DNA from: Cryptomeria japonica | Lineage: Eukaryota > Streptophyta > Pinopsida > Cupressales > Cupressaceae | Reading direction: 5' to 3' | NCBI RefSeq assembly: GCF_030272615.1 | Contig: NC_081413.1 | Span: 716,305,867 to 716,369,866, forward strand | Length of the DNA stretch: 64,000 nucleotides | Part shown: positions 54,953 through 64,000 of the stretch, in pieces | Numbering within the stretch: position 1 is the stretch's first letter | Layout: every line of letters starts with the position of its first letter | Notes under the pieces: generated by a model | What the model saw: the letters and a program-made list of their open reading frames with translations, nothing else | Told to the model about the DNA's origin: nothing | Databases searched by the model: none | Made by a program: the position numbers and the translations under genes

Positions 54953-57900
54953 TATAGAGTTGATTCATTCTAACTTGTGTGGTCCTATGTTTGTTGCTTC
55001 TTTAAGTGGTTTTTGGTATTATGTTACTTTCAGTGATGACTTCTCTCGTAAGACCTGGATTTATTTTTTGAAATCTAAAGAATTTGATGAAGTGTTGTCT
55101 ATATTTAAAGAGTTCAAAGCTCAAGTAGAGAATTTGTCTGATAAGAGGATCAAAGTTTTAAGATTTCACAATGGGGGTGAATATACTTCTGGTTTGTTTC
55201 AAAATTTCTGTATTGAAGATGGGATTAAGAGGGAGTTTTGTGTCCCTTATAATCCTCAACAAAATGGAATTGCTGAAAGAAAGAATAGGTCTATTGTTGA
55301 GGCAGCAAAAGCTATGATCCACGATCAAGGTTGTTAGTTTTTAGTGATCAGATTAACAGTATAAAACAGAAAACCAAACTAAAATAAAGCACACACATAA
55401 CACGCTTATACCCTGGGAAAACCTCCCTCTTGGAGGTGAAAAACCTAGCTACAATATCTCAGATCTTTATTAAACAATAACCAATTGTTTCTTTACAGTT
55501 GAGCTTCAACACTTGAAGCTATCAGCAAACTAAACGCAGTGAACTTATCTGCAGATGTTGCTGTCACAAAGATGAAGTTCGCTGATGATGTCCATAGCCT
55601 TCAATGACAGTTCGTTGACCTTCAAGTGAAGACTGTTGTCAGAAGAGAAGGTTCGCTGCCCTTCGGATGGGGTTCGCTGACCTTCAAGGGTGTTCGTTGT
55701 TGCTTCCAACAGTGTTGGCTGTGCATCTACAGATGTTCACTGCCATATATATTGCAGAGATAGTTTCACTAAAAGATGATGTGAACAGTGATAAGTACTT
55801 TGTACTTATAGGCGACTTGACCTTTAATTCTTCAAGTCGGCTAGCATAAATCAAATGTATTAAAGTTGGCGCCCAAAATAGGGTCTGGCCCATAATAATT
55901 ACAAGTAACATATTATAGTGTCAGCCCTATCACATCAACAAGTTACATTGTATCACCCATTTAGGGCCCAACATGAATCACAAGTTACAATGCCCATTTA
56001 GGGCCAGACCCAATTACAAGTTACACAAGTTGAGCACCCAAATAGGGCATGCCCTTTAACATTCACAAGCTTCATAATATAATCACATAAGAAGGCCCAT
56101 CAAACATTTACCAAGCTAGGTCGGCCCAATCAAGGGATACGACCTAGCTATATTTCAACAAAGGTCTTCAAATATTTCTTTGGGCAGAGGCTTGCAGGAC
56201 AGCTGTTTATGTTCAAAATCGTAGTCCACATCAAATTCTAGACAATATGACTCCTGAAGAAGCATTCTCAAGTATTAAACCAGAAGTTAGTCATCTCGGA
56301 ATTTTTGGGTGTCCAGTTTACATTCATGTACCTAAAAGCATAAAAGGTCTAAGTTAGAGCCTTCAGGCAAGAAGGGAATTTTTGTTGGTTACTATAAATC
56401 CTCAAAAGCTTCAGAGTCTACATTCTAAATCAAAAACAAATAGAAAACAGCAAAGATGTTTCATTTGAAGAAGATATAGCTTGCAAAAGATCTAAAAAGA
56501 CTTCTAAGGAAATTGATGGTGAAGATCTTGATATTTCTAAAAATATGGATACTGCTGCTCCTGATTTCCCTTCTGAGATTCAGAGGGAGTCTCCTGATTT
56601 AGAAGTTCCTATTGATCTTGTTGATCCTATAGATACCTCTGCTAAACCTAGTAATGTTTCATGTGGCAAGAAGAGACCTTTGTGGGCCAGGCATACTATG
56701 CAAGAGGCTGAAAAGTATTCAGCTCCTCGTGGTACTTTCAGAGAAAGTAAGAGACCTCATAAATTTGCAGGATATGTTGCTTTAATGAATCATATTATTG
56801 AATCCGAGCCTTCAAGTTTTGAAGTGGCTTCAAAACAGCGAGTATGGAAAGATGCAATGTTGGAAGAATATCAATCCATCATCAAGAATTAAATTTGGGA
56901 TATTGTTCCTAGACCTCAAGGTAAATTTGTTGTTTCTTCTAAGTGCTTGTTCAAAATTAAACATGGAACTGATGGGAGTATTGAAAAATATAAAGCTAGA
57001 TTTGTAGCTAGAGGTTTTTCTCAAAAGGAAGGTATAGACTATGAGGAGACCTTTGCTCCTGTAGCTCGGTACACTTCTATCAGATCTATTATTTCTATTG
57101 CAATTGTTAAAGGGTGGAAATTACATCAGATGGATGTAAAGACAACATTCTTGAATGGTGTAATTGAAGAAGAAGTTTTTATTGAGCAGCCAGATGGTTT
57201 TGTGATTCATGAGAAAGAATCACATGTATGCAGATTGAAAAAGGCCTTGTATGGCCTCAAGCAAGCTTTGTGTGCATGGTATGAAAGAATTGATCATTAT
57301 TTGTTGAGCTTGGGTTTTCTCAAAAATGATGCAGATCCAAATATCTATTTCAAGGTAATTAATGATAAAGCCTTAATTCTAGTTCTATATGTTGCTGATT
57401 TATTTCTTACTAGAGAGGATGATCTCATTGCTAGATGTAAGAAAGAGTTAGCTTTTGAATTCAAGATGAAAGATCTCGGTCTTATGCATTATTTTCTTGG
57501 CTTAGAAGTGTGGCAAAGGTCAAATGAAGTCATATTGAGACAAGGGAAATACGCCATTGACATTTTAAAAAGATTTGGTATGTTAGATTGCAAGTCTATG
57601 GCAACTCCCATGGAAGCAAATCTGAAAAAGTTACATGATGTTGCAGCTACTTCAAATTTAGTTAATCCTACTATGTATAGGCAATTGATTGGATCTTTGA
57701 TGTATTTAGTCAATAAAAGGCCTGACTTATGTTATGATGTTAACACTCTCAGTCAATTTATGTGTGAGCCTAGACAGATTCATTTTGTTGCAGCTAAAAA
57801 TATCAATTTATGTCTGAAATATACTTCTTGTGAATGTCTGAAATTGCAAGGTTTTTCTGATTTAGATTGGCTAGGATGTGTACCTGACAAGAAGGGCACT

Positions 57901-58378
57901 TCCGGTTGTTGTTTCAGCTTAGGTTCGGCTATGATTTCCTGGTGCAGCAGGAAGCAATCATGTGTGGCCCAAAGTACAGCATAAGCGAAATATGTTGCAG
58001 CTGTTGTAGCAGCTCGAGAAGCAGTGTGGCTTCGAAAGCTTCTTACAGGACTGTTTGGGCAGCCTTTGGAACCAACTGTGATATTCAATGACAATCAAAG
58101 TTGTATAAAGCTTTCAATTAATCTTGTTTTTCATGATAGATCCAAGCATGTGGAGATCAAGTTTCATTATTTGAGAGATGGTTCAAAGGAAAGTTGTTGA
58201 GCTCAAGTACATTTGCACAAATGAGCAGATAGCTGACATTCTCATGAAGCCACTTCCTAGAGTGAAGCTTTCTTATTTCCGAGATAAGCTTGGTATTGTG
58301 GAGAATGATGCTCTTGCTGAGAGAGAGTCTCAGTTTCAGTGTTTTTTATTTCATGTTGTAATGAATTTTTCTCTGTGA
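54953..58378 (+). pseudogene. 5'-truncated copia pol, split by a solo LTR
   Basis: Starts abruptly in integrase (LIHSNLCGP; the first catalytic Asp is Asn), then SDDFSRKTWIYFLK, RFHNGGEYTS (second Asp replaced by His) and PQQNGIAERKNRS. The solo LTR 55332-56160 interrupts it after MIHDQG; pol resumes (LWAEACRTAVYVQN). RT: KARFVARGFSQKEGIDYEET, MDVKTTFLNG, then YVAD in place of YVDD. RNase H: SDLDWLGC, then NDNQSCIKL and the IADILMKPL end at about 58255. Several stops (56890, 57982 and others). Inactive; gag and the 5' LTR are absent. Confidence 0.9.
55332..56160 (+). mobile_element. Solo LTR (829 bp) inside copia integrase
   Basis: TGTTAGTTTT...TATTTCAACA with perfect TSDs AAGGT (55327-55331, 56161-56165). 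Removing it and one TSD rejoins the integrase sequence. Orientation is assumed from the TG...CA ends and is not proven. It contains a 'gttcgctgacctt' repeated phrase near 55620-55690. Confidence 0.88.
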
Positions 58379-58700
58379 TGGAGAAAATTGAGGTGAAAGC
58401 CCTTGTAATGCATTTTTTCTCTGTGACGGAGAAATTTGACGTGAAAGCCCTTGATGCTATTTCCACTTATGGGGGTAGCCATAGTGTATGTCATGTTGAG
58501 AGACTCCATGACAACATCACATTGGGCGACTCTGTGATGAGAGCTTGTGTTTACTTCACTCATGGGAGTAGCCATGGTGAACATCATGTTGAGTGAATCC
58601 ATGATGCTATCACGTTGAGAGAATTCGTGATAATTTATTTGTTATTTACACATATGGGTGCAGTCATTGTGTTTGTCATGTTGAGAGATTCCATGACTTG
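58371..58700 (+). repeat. Tandem repeats in the copia 3' untranslated region
   Basis: A 48-bp unit occurs twice (CTCTGTGA(T/C)GGAGAAA, starts 58371 and 58419). A unit of about 92 bp then occurs about 2.5 times (gggggtagccatagtg type; starts 58471, 58564, 58655), each with CATGTTGAGAGA..CCATGA. They lie between pol and the polypurine tract (aagagggag, 58729-58737). Confidence 0.8.
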
Positions 58701-58737
58701 AAAATCTATAAATGATTTCTCCTTTGTTAAGAGGGAG

Positions 58738-59628
58738 TGTTAAGGTTTGTAACTTCAAGAGACATCATTTCTTGCAATGTCTGTGAGATTCGTCTTGTTG
58801 TTTGCATCCTTTCTAAGTTCGTGATTTTACTCAACCTCTTGCACTCGTTGTTTGTTGCGGATTATTTCCTTGCTTCCAAGTTGTTGGAAGCATTTTCATT
58901 CTTGTTTATATCTATCACCACCCCTCTTGATCATGCACTTATGGATGCTTCACGTTGCCAGCTGTTTTTTATTTTTCCTTCGTATTTCTTCTGGGAAAAA
59001 ATTCTTTCATTTAGCCTTCCGTCGGTGTATAAGACTTATGCGCGTCATCGGCTATGTGTTTACTCTCAGTGCAAGAGGAGTTACGCATTCTTTAGTAACT
59101 AACGTCGAGTTTATGACGTCTTATCTCTCTGCCTTCCATCATCTCTGGCTATCCACATGTTCTTGTTCTTCCTTAACAATGCTCGGTGTAACAACTTGTA
59201 TGTGGAGTGCAGTATAACAAATCATATGAAAAGTGTGGTGCAATTTTTATGTAGACAATTTATCATATATACTTCAATGATCATCCGTGTCAGGTTGGAA
59301 GAACGCTATCTCTACAGCTACCCTGATTTTTTCGGGCTTTTTCTTTGTTATCTTTGTGTGTATGATTGAGGTGCTAATATACATTGTAAAAGGAATATAT
59401 GTCCTCTGAATGGGGGAAGCCATTCTCATAAGGTTATTTTTATTATGTTGATTGTAGTATCTATCATTGCTTGTGAAGCGTGACAGCACTGTATCAGATT
59501 TGTATTGTTAATAAAGCTCATTTGAGTGTGGCTGGGTTTTTCACCCTCAGGTGGAGGGTTTTCCCAAGATAAGATTTTGTGTTTTTGTGTTCTTGTAAGA
59601 TTTCTTGTTTCAGGTTCTAAATTTAACA
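58738..59628 (+). repeat. 3' LTR of the truncated copia element
   Basis: 891 bp from TGTTAAGGTT, right after the purine tract, to AATTTAACA. The inverted match TGTTAA/TTTAACA supports both ends. The next copia starts immediately after it. Confidence 0.7.
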
Positions 59629-62600
59629 GGAACAAGCATTTCTTGCCAGATCCTTTCAGAAGGACAAAGGCAAATCTCAATTTTCTTAGCAGAAACCCTT
59701 TGCTCCGTCATCAGAAGGCTCTAAGAAAAAGAGTGTTTAGTGCAATTACTGCCATAAGTATTGTTAGATTAAAGTTGAGTGTCGTAAACACTTGGCTGCA
59801 CAAGCTAGGCAAAGTGGTTCACAGCAGAAGGCAAATGTAGTGAGCACACTGAGTAGAGTGCGTCTGCCTTTTACACCTTCATGGCTAAAAGACCTGCAAA
59901 CCATGTCAAATCTTCTGCCTGGTATATTGATTCAGGTGCCTCTCGCCACTTCACTCATCGTCGGGATTGGTTCACTGATTTTCAGCCATACTCAAATTTA
60001 GTCATTTTTGGAGGCGGGGAAGAGTACATAGTTGTCGGAAAGGGCAATGTGCAGATTCAATTTGGAGGGAGGAAATTAATTTTCCTCGATGTGTACTATG
60101 TTTCAGGAATGGAACTCAACCTCCTCTCAGTCAGTCCAATTCTGAGACATTCTCCTCGGCTCGACGTGACCTTCAACTCACATCAGTGCAGTATCATTGA
60201 TCGAGAGACTCAGACAACTGTTGTTGTGGGTCTTGAGGATCATGGTCTTTTCAGACTAGTTGACTCAAGTGATTCTCAAGAGCTTGCCATGGCAGCCAAG
60301 CACTCCTCTGTTAGTACACTCTGGCATCAGCGATATGAGCACTTAAATGTGCACTATCTTTCTCAGCTTGTTCGGGAAGATCTTGTCATCGGATTGTCAA
60401 AGATCCAAACCCAGAACCTCGAAGTTTGCGGAGCATGTCAGGCTGGAAAACAGCATCGAACTCCCTTTTCCAGATGGCGACTCCTGGAGAGCTTCTAAGG
60501 TACTTCAACTGGTCCATGCTGATATTTGTGGACCTATGGCTACTCCTTCTGTTATTGGGTCCAGGTATTTTCTACTTTTTGTTGATGATTTTAGTAGAAA
60601 AACGTGGGTGTATTTTCTTCATCAAAAATCAGAAATGTTTGCTGTGTTTCAAAAGTTCAAAGCATTAGTAGAAAAAGAGTCAAGTAATCATATTATTACT
60701 CTTCGGTCTGATAATGGGGGAGAATTTTGTTCTTCTGGTTTGTCCCATTTCTGTGAACAACATGGCATCAAGCGCGAACTCACTACACCTTACACCCCTC
60801 AACAAAATGGTGTCATTGAGCGGAGAAACTGCACCATTACCAAAATGGCCCGGTTTATGCTTAAATAGAAGAGTGTTCCAAAGAAATTTTGGGCTGAAGT
60901 AGTTAACACTACAGTCTATCTTATGAATCGGTCTCCTACTGTGGCTGTGAAGAAAAGAATCTGGAAGAGGCATGGTCAAGTCGCAAGCCCAGAATCAGTC
61001 ACCTGAAGGTTTTTGGCTCCATTGCTTTTGTTTGGATCCCTGATGCTAAGCGCACCAAGTTGGATCCTAAAAGCCAAAAACTCATGCTGCTACAGTGATA
61101 ATCACAAGGCCTACCCACTGATTGACATCGAGACAGATCGTCTCATCTTCAGTTGTGATGTGGTTTTTGATGAGGGTCGAGGGCCATTTCAGCCCTCTCC
61201 TCCAGTTGTGGATTCTAAGGATCATCCTTTCAAGGCTTCAGACTTGGGTGTCCGTCTTCCATTCAGTCCACCTGATGGGAGGGCTCCAGCTATTCCAAAT
61301 CCTACACCTACACCAATTCCTTCTTCTGCAAGATCACCTAGACACGCAATTGCACCACTTGACTTTCCTCAAGATTCATCCAATCTTCTATTAGATGAAT
61401 TTGATCCTGTTGCACCTCCTGCCTCTGATGTCGGCACTTCTACTCTCTGGCCTAAACGGTGGGCTAAGACACTGGTTGATCTTCATGATGATGAGCTCCT
61501 CAAGGGTAGAACTGCTTGAAAGAAGAGCAAGCAGCCTGATTATGTCAATTTTGCTCTCATGGCCAACATTCCCAATGTGTATGAACCACAAACATACACA
61601 GAGGCGAAAGGGATACTTGAGTGGGAACAAGCTATGGCATTTAAGCACCAGAGCTTGCTAAAAAATAACACTTGGGTTCTATATGATCTTCCTCCCGAGA
61701 AGAAACCCATTGGATGCAAATGGGTCTATAAGGTAAAATACAAGGTTGATGGTACTTTAGATAAGTACAAGGCTTGTCTTGTTGCCAAAGGCTTATCTCA
61801 GCGTGAAGGCATTGATTACGAGGAAACCTTTGCTCCGACTACAAAGATGAGCACCATCAGATTAGTCCTAGCCATGGCCGCTCAGTGTGGTTGGAAGGTC
61901 CATCAAATGGATGTCAAGAGTGCCTTCTTGAATGGTGAATTACACGAAGAGGTCTACATGACACAACCTCCTGGTTTCACGGTTGCCGAAAAAGAACACT
62001 AGGAGCTCAAATTGATAAAAGCACTCTATGGCCTGAAACAGGCTCCTCGAGCATGGTACATGAAAATTGATAAGTACCTCACAGATCAAGGTTTCCAGAG
62101 GAGTCCTTCCGACTCAAATCTGTATGTCAAGACTACTGGCAACGAGATTATCATTATGGTTATATATGTTGATGATCTGATCATCACAAGCAGTTTGGCA
62201 TCTTTGATTCAAGCAATCAAGCAGAGTTTATGTCAGTCCTTTGACATGACCGACCTTCGACTTCTGCACTATTGCCTAGATGTTGAGATTTGGCAACAAC
62301 CTCATGGCGTCTTCATCTCTCAGTCCAAATATGTCGGTGCTCTAGTAGACAAGTTCTGAATGCAAGATTGCAAACCTGCCTCTACACCTATGGAGTAAGG
62401 CCTGAAGTTGTCGTCCAAATCCGATTCTCCAATTGAGAATGAATCCGATTTCCAACAACTAGTGGGCAGTTTAATATATCTCACCTCCACTAGACCTGAT
62501 CTGAGCTATGTAGTGAGTTACATATCACGCTTCATGACAGCTCCTACATTCAAACATTGGGCTGCAGCGAGGCAGATCCTGCGCTATGTCAAGGGCACTT

Positions 62601-63124
62601 GCAACATTGGTATCCTCTATGGATGGATGAAAGAGCCCAGACTCATCAGTTACATAGATTCGGACTAGGCAAGCTCTATTGATGACAGAAAGTCTACATC
62701 CAGATATGTCTTCAGTTTGGGCACAGGTGCTATCACTTGGACCAGTAAGAAGCAGCAAGTTGTAGCTCTTTCCTCGACTAATGTTGAATATCGAGGATCA
62801 GTCAATGCAGCTTGTGAGACAGTTTGGCTTAGAAGGATACTTTCTGATCTCTAACTATCTCAAGCAGGTCCTACACCCCTCTTCTATGACAATCAAGGGG
62901 TGTTGAAACTCGCAAAAAATCCTATCTTCCATGAGCGGACCAAGCATGTTGAGCTTCATTGTCACTTCAACTGCAAGCTGGTTGAAGATGGATCCGTGGA
63001 TTTGTAGTATGTTCCTATAGAGAACCAAACTGCAGATATCCTCACCAAGTCCCTACTTCCGAATAAGTTTGCTAAGTTCAGGGGGCTACTTGTTGTAGTA
63101 GACAAATTAACCAATGAGGGAGGG
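59629..63124 (+). pseudogene. Second copia gag(end)-pol, broken
   Basis: A zinc-knuckle remnant (CNYCHKY..IKVEC, 59740-59780) comes first. The protease is intact in motif (WYIDSGASRHFTH, about 59920). GAG-pre-integrase LWHQRYEHLN (60325) follows. Integrase: VHADICGP, RSDNGGEF, PQQNGVIERRN. RT: KACLVAKGLSQREGIDYEET, MDVKSAFLNGEL, IYVDDLI intact. RNase H: SYIDSD then a stop, YDNQGVLKLAKN, DILTK. Stops at 60867, 61518, 62000, 62357, 62396 and 62666, and frame changes near 60490 and 61000. It ends in a polypurine tract at 63113-63124. The gag N-terminus and 5' LTR are absent. It is the closest relative in the window of the minus-strand remnant at 26245-26519. Confidence 0.9.
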
Positions 63125-63304
63125 TATTAGAATATCCTTATTTCTATTATTTAATGGTTAATTATGTACAATATTGTAAATATTAGGAGTTTCCTTTCTT
63201 TCTTCAGTTAAAAGTTGTTTCTAAATAGAAATATTGATCTTGTATCTCTATTTAATGATCATCTTGATCGTTAATAAATATAACATAATTTACCAAATAC
63301 TTCA
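63125..63304 (+). repeat. Short 3' LTR (about 180 bp) starting TATTAG
   Basis: It begins TATTAGAATATCC directly after GGGAGGG and ends CCAAATACTTCA. The LTRs at 27238-27404 and 26117-26237 (minus) start TATTAGAGTAAT and end with a similar TTTCA, so this family appears to have TA...CA ends. An (AT)n run follows at 63338-63370. Confidence 0.6.
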
Positions 63305-63640
63305 ACGTATTAATAATTTATAATTTTGAACATATATTGTTATGTAATATATATATATATATATATATATGTTCCCATACTCGTATCCAAGGGAAAAAAT
63401 TGTCATACCATTGTATCGAGTTTAGATACCTATTACTCGAACCAATAACTTTGTGTGTGTGTATAATAATTTTTATATGTTTTTTGCATGGACAATAAAA
63501 GAAACCCACCGCAAAAATAAATTTGCCAAATCCATAAATCTAAACCAAGATGCAAGCCAAAACTGCCAATTTAGATTTACAACATTCTTACTCTTGGGAA
63601 GAGTTACAAAATGTATAATGAATATTGTCCTCCTTTAACC
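63305..63640. other. AT-rich DNA with (AT)n microsatellite; nothing else seen
   Basis: A dinucleotide run at about 63346-63370, otherwise unassigned. Confidence 0.4.
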
Positions 63641-64000
63641 TAGCGTCCACTAGCTTCCTCAAAAGATAGAAGATCATGAGTTCTCATCACACAAGTCATT
63701 ATCGCCAAATCGGTATGACAAATCTTACAAGTGTCATACTAATAACTAGTGAAATCAATAGTCAAATCTACAGGCATCTCAAGACACTCATATTTGTGAG
63801 AAAAAGTATTAGACGAACCCCGTGTAGCAACAAGGACTCCACATCATAAGGCTCCATATCAAGTGCCCCCAAAATCTAATCGCCTAAAAGCGTTGCCTTC
63901 TAAATCATGAAGAGATGGAAGCTTACAAGGAGAAGCAGGAAGAAATGTTCCAATAAAATCCATGAAACTCGCAAAAAGTGCAAAGAGATAACTGTTGTCA
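63641..64000 (-). pseudogene. Unidentified broken coding segment at the window edge
   Basis: On the minus strand, 64000-63862 is open with a protein-like translation (FASFMDFIGTFLPASPCKLP, LHDLEGNAFRRLDFGG). Shifts by one frame then give DMEPYDVESLLLHGV, and further on KYECLEMPVDLTIDF and CKICHTDLAIMTCVM. The coherent pieces in neighbouring frames suggest a decayed gene or element continuing past the right edge. No family is recognised. Confidence 0.3.

Overview
The window is plant nuclear DNA, most likely from a gymnosperm (a conifer or relative). I infer this from one conserved host gene with very long introns buried in dense, old, nested LTR retrotransposons. No organelle, bacterial or rRNA/tRNA signal was seen.

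Host gene. On the minus strand, at least eight exons between 49468 and 36103 encode a mitochondrial pyruvate dehydrogenase E2 subunit (dihydrolipoyl acetyltransferase, closest to the plant LTA3 type). They cover the lipoyl domain, the peripheral subunit-binding domain and the start of the catalytic domain. All splice phases agree. One junction is a GC-AG intron of 7.4 kb. The transit-peptide exons and the 3' catalytic exons (with HxxxDG) were not found. The introns hold a hAT transposase relic (38520-40456), a short LTR element (41801-43250) and microsatellites.

1-4190: remains of a Ty3/gypsy element (end of its 5' LTR, primer site, broken gag) interrupted by a solo LTR (2076-3590). 4191-13637: a complete non-autonomous LTR element (two 1536-bp LTRs, TSD CAATT, tRNA-Met primer site, polypurine tract). 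It carries an unrecognised 538-codon ORF in place of gag-pol. A 4340-bp solo LTR (7622-11961, TSD GGTAT), which contains an array of hairpin motifs spaced about 166 bp, sits inside it. 13643-14423 is a third, truncated LTR of that family.

14424-27632: mostly decayed. It contains a 37-bp tandem repeat, an inverted pair with a hammerhead-like core (15321-15765), a gag relic, and a solo LTR (16891-25585, TSD CATTC). That LTR is split by a full-length Ty1/copia element (16902-23612, 443-bp LTRs, TSD GTCCC). A gypsy pol/chromodomain remnant and a deleted minus-strand copia follow. 27633-35169: a full-length gypsy chromovirus on the minus strand (LTRs 1446 and 1444 bp, TSD ACATG), inactivated by three stops and several catalytic substitutions.

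49500-64000: a gypsy scrap, an LTR-like region leading into a degraded unknown ORF (52396-54854), a 5'-truncated copia pol split by an 829-bp solo LTR (55332-56160, TSD AAGGT) with its 3' LTR (58738-59628), a second copia pol with a short LTR starting TATTAG, and an unidentified broken minus-strand ORF at the end.

Nothing here looks like an operon or a working mobile-element coding set. The only gene likely to be functional is the E2 gene, and only if its missing exons lie outside the window. The most unusual signals are the non-gag/pol ORF of the 4191 element, the hairpin array in the giant LTR, and the hammerhead-like inverted pair.
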